Assembly (NCBI GenBank): GCA_002840095.1
Contig: PGZL01000011.1
Coordinates: forward strand, 1 to 64,000
Source: Gammaproteobacteria bacterium HGW-Gammaproteobacteria-1
Lineage (GTDB): Bacteria > Pseudomonadota > Gammaproteobacteria > Thiohalomonadales > Thiohalomonadaceae
Direction of reading: 5' to 3'
DNA: 64,000 bases
Positions 9,520-18,155 of this stretch are shown in pieces. Below the pieces are notes generated by a model. The model had not been told where the DNA came from, did no database searches, and saw nothing but the letters and a program-made list of their open reading frames with translations. Made by a program: the position numbers and the translations under genes. The number at the start of each line of letters is the position of its first letter. Position 1 is the stretch's first letter.

Positions 9520-10551
9520 CTACTGTTCGAGCTGGAATCCCTTCTCCCGAAACAGGCGCAGGGCTGCGTCGACGACGGCGGGATCAAATTGAGTGACGCG
9601 TTTCGAGCTAACCTCCTCCAACGCCGCGTCGATGCCGAGTCCGGGACGATAAGGGCGATGCGAGGCCATGGCCTCGATAACATCGGCCACCGCCAGGATG
9701 CGCGCTTCGAGCAGGATTTCATCGCCGTGCAGGCCTTGCGGATAGCCGGAACCATCGAGGCGTTCGTGGTGCTGCTGCACGATTTTGGCGATCGGCCAGG
9801 GAAAGTCTATGCCCTTGAGGATATCGTGGCCCGTGCCAGGGTGATTCTTGATCAACGTATACTCCGGTTTGGTGAGATGGCCGGGCTTGCTGAGAATTTC
9901 AGATGGAATATAGATCTTGCCGACATCGTGTACGACAGCAGCCACGCGCAGTCCTTCGACAACAGGCTCCGGCAGTCCAAGTTCACCGGCAATGGCATTG
10001 GCGATGTGTTCTACGCGCCGCTGATGTCCCGCGGTATAGGGATCGCGCAACTCAAGCATGGCAGCTATGGCGCCGACAGTCTCCAGCAGACTTGCCTTCA
10101 GTCGGGTCTCACTTTCGCGTAGCGAGCGGGTGCGTTCGTCCACCGTCTCTTCCAAGTGGAAGCGCAATTGGTGTAATTCGATATGCGTATGCACCCGCGC
10201 CAACAATTCCTCCCGCTGAAACGGCTTGGTGACATAGTCCACTGCCCCCACATCAAATCCTTTTAGTATTTCCTGGGTTTCCGACAGGGCGCTGACGAAG
10301 ATCACCGGCACGTTGCGCAGTTGCGGTTCCTCCTTCAACAGTCGGCAGACCTCGAATCCGTCCATGTCCGGCATGTTGATGTCGAGCAGAATGAGCTGGG
10401 GCGGTTCGAGCCTGGCGGCGCGCAACGCCAGCGCGCCGCTGATGGCGGAGCGGACCGTATAGCCGGCGCCGTTGAGCAGGTCGGTGAGCAGTCGCAAGGA
10501 TGCCGGCGTATCGTCGACGGCCAGGATATACCCTGTATAAGCTGTGGTCAT
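9520..10551 (-). CDS. Response regulator with HD-GYP domain (RpfG-like c-di-GMP phosphodiesterase)
   Basis: The 343-residue product has an N-terminal receiver (ILAVDDTPAS, phospho-acceptor in LILLDINMPDMDG, conserved K in YVTKPF), a short coiled linker, and an HD-GYP phosphodiesterase domain. The domain shows HDVGKI, H.....TGHDIL, HHERLDGSGYP and the metal-binding ADVIEAM. HD-GYP enzymes hydrolyse cyclic di-GMP, so phosphorylation should change motility, biofilm or polysaccharide output. It starts 19 bp after the stop of the large hybrid kinase on the same strand, so the two probably form one operon and one signalling pathway. Confidence 0.92.
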   Translation of the reverse strand: MTTAYTGYILAVDDTPASLRLLTDLLNGAGYTVRSAISGALALRAARLEPPQLILLDINMPDMDGFEVCRLLKEEPQLRNVPVIFVSALSETQEILKGFDVGAVDYVTKPFQREELLARVHTHIELHQLRFHLEETVDERTRSLRESETRLKASLLETVGAIAAMLELRDPYTAGHQRRVEHIANAIAGELGLPEPVVEGLRVAAVVHDVGKIYIPSEILSKPGHLTKPEYTLIKNHPGTGHDILKGIDFPWPIAKIVQQHHERLDGSGYPQGLHGDEILLEARILAVADVIEAMASHRPYRPGLGIDAALEEVSSKRVTQFDPAVVDAALRLFREKGFQLEQ

Positions 10552-10570
10552 AAAGGCTCTCTGCCAAACG

Positions 10571-13500
10571 TCACGGTGCGTCGAGGGGGCGCGACGTCCC
10601 TGCCACAGTCTGAATCACGTCCAGCACGTGAGGATAATTGAATTCATCGACCAGTTGCCAGAGGGTGCCGGCGAGTTCGGGGTCGGTATCGTGGATACGG
10701 GCGATTGCGGCGTCGATTCGCACCCGATCCAAAGACTCGAGCGCGCCGCGCAGATCCTCGCGCAGCCCCGGCGCCAACGCCGACAGCTGCCCCGCCGACA
10801 GAATCTGCGCCTGGTGTTCGACTGGGGGCGTCGTATCCGTTTGGTAGATAAACTTCAGCCCTAACTGGCGGCCAAGGCTGTCGTAGATTTCGTGAAAGCG
10901 ATACGGCTTGCGCACGTTTTCGTCGATACCGGCGGCACGAAGTTCCGGTTCCTGCTCCTTGAATACCGAAGCCGTAACCGCGACGATTTTTACCCGGTCG
11001 CCGCCGGGCAGGCTGCGGATGCGGCGGGTGGCTTCGATTCCGTCCATGATCGGCATGCGCCGGTCCATCCAAATAAGGTCCGGCTGCCAGGTCTCGAACA
11101 GCGCAACGCATTCCGCGCCGTCATTGGCGATCTTTGTCTCCAGCCCAAGGTCGGTCATCAGCCGGGCGAGCAGAAGCTGGTTGTCGCGCTGGTCTTCGGC
11201 GATGAGGATGCGATAGGCGGGCTGTCCGGGGGCAAGGGCCGCCACCTCGCTGCGCACCTTGCCGTCCAGCCGGTTGATGTCCGTTTCGTCACCAATTTCC
11301 AGGGGCAAATCAACGAGAAACAGCGAGCCCCTGCCGGGTGTGCTGTCCACCGTGATGGTGCCGCCCATCAATTGGACATATTGGCGCACGATGGACAGGC
11401 CCAGGCCGGTGCCGCCGTGGGTCATACCCTCGGTCAGCTGGACGAAAGGCGTGAACAGGTGCTTTTGGTCCGATGCGCTGATCCCTGGGCCGGAATCCTC
11501 GACCTCGATCAGCAGGTGCTGCCGCGTATTGGCGCGGACGCCGAGCCGGACCGTGATACCGCCTTCATCGGTAAACTTAACCGCATTGCCGACCAGGTTG
11601 ATAAGGACCTGGCGCAGGCGCGCCTCGTCGCCCCTGATGTAGCGTGGAAATTCCGATGCCTGATCGAGCAACAGTCGCAGCCCCTTCTGTTGCGCCCGCT
11701 GCCGCATCATGTCGGTCACGTCCCGCACCAGGCCATGCAGATCAAAGGTGGATGATTCCAGCTGCAGTTTGCCGGCCTCGATCTTGGCGATTTCCAGCAC
11801 GTCGTTGATCAGCTTGAGCAGGTGCTCGCCGCTGTTATTGATGATGTCGATGTTCTCCCGCTGTGTGGCATTCAAATCCGATTCCTGACGCAGCATCTGG
11901 GAGAAACCCAGGATGGCGTTGAGCGGCGTGCGCAGTTCGTGACTCATATTGGCGAGGAATGCGCTCTTTGCCTTATTGGCGGCTTCGGCCGCATCGCGGG
12001 CCAGACGCAATTCCTCGGTGCGTTGCGTGATCTCTTCTTCCAGGTGTTCCTTGTGACTGCGCAGTGCTTCCTCCGCCCGGGTACGTTCCGCCAGCAGCAC
12101 CATGCGGTCTAGGGTGACGGCCATGTGGCTGGCCATCGCCGTCAGGTATTCCCGTTCGGCGGGAGTAGGATTGCGCACCTCCTGATCGCCGATGGTGCCG
12201 GTGGCAATGGTGCCCAGGTGCCGGCCGGAGAGGAAGACCGGCACGTTGATCAGCGTCAGCAGTTTCATCTGCTCGACGATGGCCTTGTTGGTGCGAGGGT
12301 CGGTACGGGCGTCTTCGACCACCACGATGTCCTGCGCCGTCGCGATCTCCTCCAGCATCGGGTCTCCGGCGATGTGCAGGGTGGCGGAGAACTTGTCGAT
12401 CAGGTCGTTCAGCGATCCTTCCTTGACCAGCACCTTGAAGCAACTGCGGTCGTCACTCAGCAGATATACCACCAGATAGTGGTAGTCGAGCATGGCTACC
12501 ACTTCGTCTTGTGCCGCGATGATCGCGTCGCCAGGTGATTGCGCCTGTTCCAGGCGGCGAGAGAGGCGCAGTAGGGACTGGGAATATTTTTCACGCAGGC
12601 GCAACTGCAGCTCCGCTTCCTTGAGTGCCGTTATATCGGTGACCATGGCGAGAGCGCCACGATAGTGCCCCTCATCGAAAATGGGCGTGGCGGAAACCAA
12701 TGCCCACATGAGCGTCTGATCGCTCTTGCGTAGGCGGCGTTCGTAGGTCTCGGCGCGGTTCTTCTCGCGGTTGGCCAGCTTTAGCTGGTGATCATTCAGA
12801 TCCTCTTCCAGCATGACGTCGGTGACCAGGCGATCCTGCAGCTGCTCGGGTGTATAGCCGAGCATTTCGCCCAGATGAGCGTTGGCGAAGGTCACCCGGC
12901 CATGCTCATCTACGGCCAGGACGCCCTCGCGGGCAGTATCGACGATGCGGCGATATCGCAACTCGCTGGCGCGCAGGTCACGCAGTATGAGCAGGCTGGT
13001 TAGCCCATCGGTCAGACGTCGGCCAATCTCTTCGAGTAGATGTTCTTCATCCGCCGTCCAGTGGCGTTCGTATGAACACTGCTGAATGCCGAATTCCCAG
13101 GGCTTGGCGACTTTTGGAGTGATGGCGGTCGACATCAACGATTTGATGCCGAAGCGCTCTGCGAGGTCCGTCGGCACGGCGTGATCCATTCCCGCACCGA
13201 ACTTGACGACTCCGGGCGCGTCCAGGAGCAGCCGCATCTTCATGGCTGTTCCGGAGGCCATGGGAATCTCGGCTCCCATGGCCCGAGCCCCGGGGTATTC
13301 CGGCCGGGTCCGCTCCATCGGGACCGACCATGTGGGTGACTCAGGATCGCAAGGGTAGAGCAGGAAAGCGCGATCGCAGTCAAGAATATCCAGTACTTCG
13401 TCGAGCACGCTGGCCGTCATGGCATCCAGATCATTGGTGCCCTGGATAGCACGGTTGACGCGGTCCATATTGGCGAGGAATTGGGCGTGGTGCTGCCGGT

Positions 13501-14929
13501 CCTGCTCGGCCTGTTTAAGCGCGGTAATGTCGCGTCCGATTGCGAGTACGCCGATTATCTCGCCCTGGTCATCGTACTCGGCGGAGAAACGGACGAGATG
13601 ATTGCGCAAGGTGCCGTCGGGATGTGGAACGGTCAGTTCCATATCATCGGCTTTACCGCTTTCCAGCACGCGACGGATGTGTCCTTCGTAATCGGCGCTG
13701 ATCTCACTGCCGCCGTAGCCAAGTTCGGTGGGCGTCCGGCCGAGTATCCTTGTGTGGTCGACGGCCAGCGTCTGCGTGACCCTTGGGTTGTAATAGATGG
13801 TGCGGCACTGCCGATCGTAACGGATGATGTTGTCAGGGGAGTTCTCCGACAGGCTGCGGAATTGCCGTTCACTGGCCGCCAGTGCAGTCGCCGCATGCTT
13901 GCGTTCGGTGATGTCGTGTCCTTCGGGAATAAGTTGAATGATCCGGCCGTCGGAGTCGGTGACCGGCTTGAGCGAGAAATCGACATAACGAATATTGCCG
14001 TTGCTATCCGGGTGCGCGGCCTCGAAGTTGACGACGTGACCGGTCGCCGCCTCACGGATGGCCTCGCGCACCCGCTGCTGCAATTCGGCAGAATGGCTCC
14101 ACCAGGGTGCTTCCCAAAACGGTTTGCCCAGAACCGCAGCCGCGTCGACCCCCGCCAGTTTGAGTGAGGCTGGGTTCGCCTCCAGCAGGGTGCCGTCGGC
14201 CGACAACAGGCCGATGAGTTCGACGCTCTGATTGAAAATTGCATGAAAGCGTTGCTCGCTGGAACGCAGCGCTTCCTCCATCTGCTTGCGTTCGGTGACA
14301 TCGCGGCTGATAGCCAGCGCGCCCGTGACTACTCCATGTTCGTCACGCTCGGCGATTATGCGCAAGGCATGGATGCGCGGACTATCGCGTTTGAGCGGCG
14401 GGACGAACTCGAATTCCAGGTCTTCGCCGGTTGCAAGAACCTTGTCTATGGCCTGGGCATAGGTTTCGTAACTGCCGTCGGCATGAAATTCACGTACGCG
14501 TTTGCCGATGCGGTCTCTGGCGGTTACGCCCAACTGCTGTGCGAGCGTCGGATTGAGATAGGTGACGCGCCCGTCCCGGTCGTAGCGGATGATGTTGTCC
14601 GGCATGCTTTCCGCCAGACTGCGGAATGGCTGGGCGCATTGCTCCTGTCGCCGTTCGGCATCGGTGCGCAGTGCGGCGATGATGCCGACCACCAGCAGGA
14701 CGGATATGGCCAGGGCGACCAATTCGACGAAAAGATCGGGCGATGTGACCGGGCCGGTACCGAACAACGGCATCAGGTTGATGCCGTGATGCAGCGCCAT
14801 CAAGGCGAGCGCCGCGGCGATGAAAATCCAGGCCGGCATCCTGCCTGTCACCTTGATCAGGCGCAGGGCGAAGTAAACGGCCAGCAACTGCAGCAGGAGA
14901 GAGATGATCAGTACTGAAACGCTCAACAT
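10571..14929 (-). CDS. Multi-PAS/GAF membrane hybrid histidine kinase with receiver domain
   Basis: A very long sensor (1452 residues). Two or three hydrophobic helices fill the first ~90 residues. Then come repeated PAS/PAC modules (each with a SFR/QF.SL.ES.PD.IIRYD signature or DITERK junction), a GAF-like domain (DILDCDRAFLLYPCDP), another PAS, a second GAF (LSRRLEQAQSPGDAI on), a coiled coil, HisKA (SHELRTPLNAILGFSQM, His near residue 995), HATPase (GTGLGLSIVRQYVQLM) and a receiver with Asp near residue 1287 (DLIWMDRRMPIMDG). About 90 C-terminal residues look like an HPt fold but lack a clear HPt histidine motif. GGGGAG precedes ATG 14929. It probably passes phosphate to the HD-GYP regulator downstream. 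Confidence 0.9.
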   Translation of the reverse strand: MLSVSVLIISLLLQLLAVYFALRLIKVTGRMPAWIFIAAALALMALHHGINLMPLFGTGPVTSPDLFVELVALAISVLLVVGIIAALRTDAERRQEQCAQPFRSLAESMPDNIIRYDRDGRVTYLNPTLAQQLGVTARDRIGKRVREFHADGSYETYAQAIDKVLATGEDLEFEFVPPLKRDSPRIHALRIIAERDEHGVVTGALAISRDVTERKQMEEALRSSEQRFHAIFNQSVELIGLLSADGTLLEANPASLKLAGVDAAAVLGKPFWEAPWWSHSAELQQRVREAIREAATGHVVNFEAAHPDSNGNIRYVDFSLKPVTDSDGRIIQLIPEGHDITERKHAATALAASERQFRSLSENSPDNIIRYDRQCRTIYYNPRVTQTLAVDHTRILGRTPTELGYGGSEISADYEGHIRRVLESGKADDMELTVPHPDGTLRNHLVRFSAEYDDQGEIIGVLAIGRDITALKQAEQDRQHHAQFLANMDRVNRAIQGTNDLDAMTASVLDEVLDILDCDRAFLLYPCDPESPTWSVPMERTRPEYPGARAMGAEIPMASGTAMKMRLLLDAPGVVKFGAGMDHAVPTDLAERFGIKSLMSTAITPKVAKPWEFGIQQCSYERHWTADEEHLLEEIGRRLTDGLTSLLILRDLRASELRYRRIVDTAREGVLAVDEHGRVTFANAHLGEMLGYTPEQLQDRLVTDVMLEEDLNDHQLKLANREKNRAETYERRLRKSDQTLMWALVSATPIFDEGHYRGALAMVTDITALKEAELQLRLREKYSQSLLRLSRRLEQAQSPGDAIIAAQDEVVAMLDYHYLVVYLLSDDRSCFKVLVKEGSLNDLIDKFSATLHIAGDPMLEEIATAQDIVVVEDARTDPRTNKAIVEQMKLLTLINVPVFLSGRHLGTIATGTIGDQEVRNPTPAEREYLTAMASHMAVTLDRMVLLAERTRAEEALRSHKEHLEEEITQRTEELRLARDAAEAANKAKSAFLANMSHELRTPLNAILGFSQMLRQESDLNATQRENIDIINNSGEHLLKLINDVLEIAKIEAGKLQLESSTFDLHGLVRDVTDMMRQRAQQKGLRLLLDQASEFPRYIRGDEARLRQVLINLVGNAVKFTDEGGITVRLGVRANTRQHLLIEVEDSGPGISASDQKHLFTPFVQLTEGMTHGGTGLGLSIVRQYVQLMGGTITVDSTPGRGSLFLVDLPLEIGDETDINRLDGKVRSEVAALAPGQPAYRILIAEDQRDNQLLLARLMTDLGLETKIANDGAECVALFETWQPDLIWMDRRMPIMDGIEATRRIRSLPGGDRVKIVAVTASVFKEQEPELRAAGIDENVRKPYRFHEIYDSLGRQLGLKFIYQTDTTPPVEHQAQILSAGQLSALAPGLREDLRGALESLDRVRIDAAIARIHDTDPELAGTLWQLVDEFNYPHVLDVIQTVAGTSRPLDAP

Positions 14930-15089
14930 TGTTCACGCTCCCCTGCAGTGCCGAGTTACTCAGGCTACGGATTATCGTTGCCATAATAGATGAGTCATGC
15001 CCGGGATGGGGAAACGAAATCGCTGTTTAAGGCGGGGCAATGACGGCTGACGGGATAAGCGGCCTGTATCCGGCCGGATTCGCGCCAAC

Positions 15090-15118
15090 AAAAAAAGGGG
15101 CGCCGAGGCGCCCCTTCT
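15090..15118 (-). terminator. Rho-independent terminator of sat
   Basis: An inverted repeat GGGGCGCC / GGCGCCCC (15097-15114) is followed on the minus strand by a run of seven or eight T residues (seen as A on the plus strand from 15090). It lies 22 bp past the sat stop. Confidence 0.88.
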
Positions 15119-15139
15119 TTATTCCAGCGACGGTAACGC

Positions 15140-16336
15140 TTACGCGTCCAGGCTCTGGTAGTACTCCATCAGGATCTTGGCCACTTCTGGACGGGAGAAC
15201 TCGGCCGGGGGCGCTTCGCCGCGGCCCAGCATCTCGCGCACCTTGGTGCCGGACAGGGTGATGAAGTCTTCCTTGGTGTGGCCCGGGGCCTCGCGCATCA
15301 TCACCACCTTGTTCAGCTTCTTCGACCAGGCGGTGTTGTCGGCCATGAACATCTCGATTTCCAGGGCGCCCTTCGGCACCTCTTCCTCGAAGATGGTCTG
15401 GGCGTCGAACGGGCCGTAGTAGTCGCCCACGCCGGCATGGTCACGGCCGATGATGAAGTGGGTGGCGCCCATGTTCTGGCGGAAGTAGGCATGCAGCACG
15501 GCTTCGCGCGGGCCGGCGTAGAGCATGTCGAAGCCGTAGCCGGTGACCATGGCGGAGTTGGGCTTGAAGTACAGCTCCACCATCTTGCGGATGCAGCCGT
15601 CGCGCACCGGGGCGGGGATGTCGCCCTTCTTCAGCTTGCCGAGCAGCATGTGGATCACCAGGCCGTCGACGCCCAGGCGGTCCATGGCCATGTGGCACAG
15701 TTCTTCGTGGGCACGGTGCATGGGGTTGCGGGTCTGGAAGGCAACGACCTTCTTCCAGCCGCGCTCCTTGATCTCGTTGCGGATTTCCACGGCGGTGCGG
15801 AAGGTGTCGGGGAAGTCTTCGGAGAAGTAGGAGAAGTTCAGCACCTGGATGGGGCCGGACAGGGCGATGCGGCCCTGGCCGTTGAAGGCGGCGACGCCGG
15901 GATGCTCGGGGTCGGTGGTGCGGTAGACCTTCTGGGTCATCGCGGTCATCTGGGCGTCGGTGACTTCCTCGATGCTCTCCACGTCCATCACGGCCAGCAC
16001 CGGGTTGCCCTCGACGTTGGGGTCGCGCAGAGCGATGCGCTTGGCACCCTTGAGGCCGTCGACCTGATCCTTGGTGGTCAGGTTCATCACCGGCACCGGG
16101 AAGAACTTGCCGTTGGTCAGGGTCAGCTTCTCGGCGGCGCCCATGGCATCGGCCACGGTCATGTAGCCCGGCAGCGGGCTGAAGTAGCCGGAACCCATCA
16201 TCACCGCATTGGCGGCGGCCTGGGAGGTGAGCAGCATGGAGGGCAGACTTTCAGCCTCGTGCTTGAGGGCGTCGTGCTTGGACGGGTCGTAGACAAATAG
16301 CGGCTTCAGTTCATCGGAACCAACGGGCTTGATCAT
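15140..16336 (-). CDS. sat: Dissimilatory ATP sulfurylase (sulfate adenylyltransferase) Sat
   Basis: Sat interconverts APS plus pyrophosphate with ATP plus sulfate. In sulfur oxidisers it runs toward ATP, taking the APS made by AprBA. The product (398 residues from ATG 16336) has the family motifs: QTRNPMHRAHEEL (substrate loop), IIGRDHAGVGD (nucleotide site) and the C-terminal SGTKVREML. It is a single-domain enzyme without a fused APS kinase, as expected for dissimilatory Sat. I prefer ATG 16336 over GTG 16345 because AAGAGGTG is well placed in front of it. It is monocistronic, with a terminator downstream and a possible FNR box 78 bp upstream. Confidence 0.96.
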   Translation of the reverse strand: MIKPVGSDELKPLFVYDPSKHDALKHEAESLPSMLLTSQAAANAVMMGSGYFSPLPGYMTVADAMGAAEKLTLTNGKFFPVPVMNLTTKDQVDGLKGAKRIALRDPNVEGNPVLAVMDVESIEEVTDAQMTAMTQKVYRTTDPEHPGVAAFNGQGRIALSGPIQVLNFSYFSEDFPDTFRTAVEIRNEIKERGWKKVVAFQTRNPMHRAHEELCHMAMDRLGVDGLVIHMLLGKLKKGDIPAPVRDGCIRKMVELYFKPNSAMVTGYGFDMLYAGPREAVLHAYFRQNMGATHFIIGRDHAGVGDYYGPFDAQTIFEEEVPKGALEIEMFMADNTAWSKKLNKVVMMREAPGHTKEDFITLSGTKVREMLGRGEAPPAEFSRPEVAKILMEYYQSLDA

Positions 16337-16413
16337 CGGTGTCACCTCTTGTTTGTGTTTTGCTCCCGCCTGGGCGGATCAGTGTTGTAAACCGGCGCCA
16401 CCATTGAATTTTA

Positions 16414-16427
16414 TTGATTTATGTCAA
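16414..16427. promoter_or_regulatory. FNR/ANR-type box (or -35 element) upstream of sat
   Basis: On the sat strand this reads TTGACATAAATCAA, the FNR consensus TTGAT-N4-ATCAA with one mismatch, at the same half-site position as in the napF box. It lies 78 bp before the sat ATG. TTGACA is also a perfect sigma-70 -35 hexamer, so either reading or both may apply. The rest of the 334-bp sat-antitoxin gap shows no gene. Confidence 0.45.
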
Positions 16428-16619
16428 GGCGCGCGGCGGTACTCCGCCCGGCGCGCCGGTGGCGAGGCAAACACCATACACCAGCGCCGGAAAGGGGAAA
16501 AATAGGTTGCAGTAATGGGGGTATTAATCGGTCGGAAGGGGTTCGAACAGGGGGTGGCATGGCCAACCGTACCTGCAAGGGCAGCTCCCAGTCGCGCCGA
16601 TGGGCGTGTTTGTATGAAG

Positions 16620-16638
16620 TTATAATTACGGTTATAAT
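16620..16638. promoter_or_regulatory. Direct repeat with overlapping -10 elements in front of the AbrB/Doc operon
   Basis: TTATAAT occurs twice 12 bp apart (16620 and 16632), each containing the -10 consensus TATAAT. It lies 33 bp upstream of the antitoxin ATG. AbrB/MazE-type antitoxins often repress their own promoter, so the repeat may serve as both promoter and operator. This is inferred from position and sequence only. Confidence 0.5.
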
Positions 16639-16670
16639 CCACCCCAGTAACCGTAGCAGAGGCCAAAATT

Positions 16671-16895
16671 ATGCATACCCTGAAACTCCGCAAGGTCGGC
16701 AGCTCCATCGGGGTAATCCTCCCGAAAGAACTGCTGGAACGACTGCACCTGCAAGAAGGGGATCAACTGTTCGCTGAGGAAAACAGTACGGGGTTACACC
16801 TGACTCCGTTGGATCCCGATTTTGAGGCAACGATGGCCGCCTTTGAGCGTACCCGCCGGAAATACCGCAACGCACTTCACCAGTTGGCAAAGTAA
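16671..16895 (+). CDS. AbrB/MazE-type antitoxin
   Basis: A 74-residue protein with an N-terminal SpoVT-AbrB swapped-hairpin DNA-binding fold, seen in LRKVGSSIGVILPKELLERL followed by EGDQL. The C-terminal half (FEATMAAFERTRRKYRNAL) is the likely toxin-neutralising helix. AGAGG stands before the ATG. The toxin gene begins 2 bp after its stop codon. The role is inferred from family and from the Doc-like partner. Confidence 0.85.
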   Translation: MHTLKLRKVGSSIGVILPKELLERLHLQEGDQLFAEENSTGLHLTPLDPDFEATMAAFERTRRKYRNALHQLAK

Positions 16896-16897
16896 CA

Positions 16898-17290
16898 ATG
16901 CATCCGCGGTGGATATCCGAACGCGCCATCAGCGCGATACATTCAGAACTCCTGCGGGAACATGGCGGCTTGGAAGGCCCGGTGAACGACGACATGCTAG
17001 GGGCAACCCTGGCACGTCCTCAGCAACTCCAAAGCTATAGCAACCCTCCCGCAACCCTTTACCAACTCGCCGCAGCTTATGGCTTCGGTTTTGCGAGAAA
17101 TCACTGCTTCAAGGATGGCAATAAGCGTGTCGCCCTGGCCGCAATCGATGTGTTCCTTCAACTGAACGGCCATGAGTTGATCGCCTCAGAAGCGGAAGCC
17201 GTCTTCACGATACAGGAACTCGCTGCCGGCACTATCGATGCCGACACGCTAGCTATCTGGGTCGAGGCCAATTCGCGACCTCTCGGGTAG
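16898..17290 (+). CDS. Doc-type (Fic fold) toxin
   Basis: A 130-residue protein of the death-on-curing family. The core motif HCFKDGNKR (near residue 68) matches the Doc/Fic signature HxFx(D/E)(A/G)NKR, and the N terminus (WISERAISAIHSELLREHGG) is typical of Doc. Classic Doc phosphorylates elongation factor Tu and arrests translation; by homology this protein should use a nucleotide in a similar way. It is coupled to an AbrB-type antitoxin instead of the Phd of phage P1, a pairing known in chromosomal modules. Confidence 0.88.
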   Translation: MHPRWISERAISAIHSELLREHGGLEGPVNDDMLGATLARPQQLQSYSNPPATLYQLAAAYGFGFARNHCFKDGNKRVALAAIDVFLQLNGHELIASEAEAVFTIQELAAGTIDADTLAIWVEANSRPLG

Positions 17291-17372
17291 TGGTGCCGCA
17301 TTGAAGGAGCATGGAGACAGGGCACTCAACTCCGGCTAAGCTCGTTTGAGTATTAGGCATCAGGCCCCGACG

Positions 17373-17599
17373 CTTGAAGGCCGCGCGCCGATGGGCGTAT
17401 AAACCAGACTACAGGCACGCCCCCCACGCCTCCCGCCGGCGCAGCCCACAAGGAGGTCAGGGTGCAGATCAAGGCGACACTCAGTCCGGGAGAGAACGGC
17501 ACCAAGCGCTACGCCGCGCAATATGGCGTCCAGCTCATATGCGTGCGCTACCGCTGGAGAGCGCATCGCTTCTTCATGCCGCAGCAGCGGCGGGGCTAG
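17373..17599 (+). repeat. Leader-plus-microprotein cassette, copy 1
   Basis: About 90 bp of leader (beginning CTTGAA, containing CGATGGGCGTATAAACCAG and ACAGGCACG, ending in CAGCCCACAAGGAGGTCA) precede a small reading frame. A second, decayed copy lies at 19947-20107 in the same orientation. The first 15 bases of the core, CGCGCCGATGGGCGT, also occur alone at 16593 in front of the toxin-antitoxin promoter. It fills most of the 331-bp gap between the Doc gene and the acetyltransferase. Confidence 0.65.
17462..17599 (+). CDS. Small protein of the QIKATLxPGxNGTKR type (45 residues), possibly truncated
   Basis: The frame starts with GTG after a strong ribosome binding site (AAGGAGG at 17450) and begins VQIKATLSPGENGTKRYAAQ, then GVQLICVRYRW. 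I recall similar short proteins with a 'PGQNGTK...LVCVRYRYD' core from proteobacterial genomes, usually a little longer, but no function is known to me. After CVRYRW the product becomes basic and unlike that pattern, so the 3' end may be damaged. The related frame at 20048 is cut short. Treat it as a plausible but unproven gene. Confidence 0.5.
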   Translation: MQIKATLSPGENGTKRYAAQYGVQLICVRYRWRAHRFFMPQQRRG

Positions 17600-17621
17600 C
17601 TAAGCGTTATGTTTCGAAGCA

Positions 17622-18068
17622 ATGAAACTCGTACCGATAAATAAGAAGGATTTTCCTAAATGGAAAGAGATGCGAAGTGATCTCTATTGCTCACTTAGCA
17701 GTGAGTTTCATGAAGAAGAGATGGAGAAAATATTCAATAGCAATGAGTGGCATTGCCAATTTGTAGAAGATGGAAACGGTCAGGTGATAGGGTTTTTGGA
17801 ACTTTCCTCCAGAAATATTGTTGATGGCTGCCTAAGTAGCCCCGTTGCCTATCTTGAAGGTGTGTATTTAATTTCAGCTTTTCGTGGGAAAGGTCTGGGC
17901 AGGGAAATTATCAATGCCCTTCTCAATTGGTGCAAGGAAAATGGATTCTCAGAATTGGCGGCAGATACAGAGTTGACAAATGTGGAGGCCCAAGGATTCT
18001 TTCAGGCCATTGGGTTTCAAGAAACTTATCGAATAGTTGAGTACCGAATTGATGTTAATAAAGCATAA
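17622..18068 (+). CDS. GNAT N-acetyltransferase, AAC(6')-I-like
   Basis: A 148-residue single-domain GNAT enzyme that transfers acetyl from acetyl-CoA. It follows the AAC(6')-I pattern: an N-terminal W.E.R..L region, NIVDGCLSSPVAYLEGVYL, the acetyl-CoA loop FRGKGLGRE, and the closing N.EAQGFFQAIGFQETYRIVEYR. Aminoglycoside 6'-acetylation is therefore possible, but substrates of chromosomal homologues vary. The gene is clearly more AT-rich than the surrounding metabolic genes and has no obvious ribosome binding site, which suggests recent transfer. Confidence 0.82.
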   Translation: MKLVPINKKDFPKWKEMRSDLYCSLSSEFHEEEMEKIFNSNEWHCQFVEDGNGQVIGFLELSSRNIVDGCLSSPVAYLEGVYLISAFRGKGLGREIINALLNWCKENGFSELAADTELTNVEAQGFFQAIGFQETYRIVEYRIDVNKA

Positions 18069-18155
18069 AGGCCCTTAAATTCTATCCCTGCAGTAGTTCG
18101 ACGCCCGCAAGCTCGCGCGGACAGACCTGTCCCTTGCCCATGACCCCTGCCCATC

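Noticed and set aside
17600-18155. Integron gene cassette carrying the acetyltransferase (CTAAGCGTTATG looks like an attC end)
   Set aside because: No matching attC start or second core site was found on either side, and there is no integrase.
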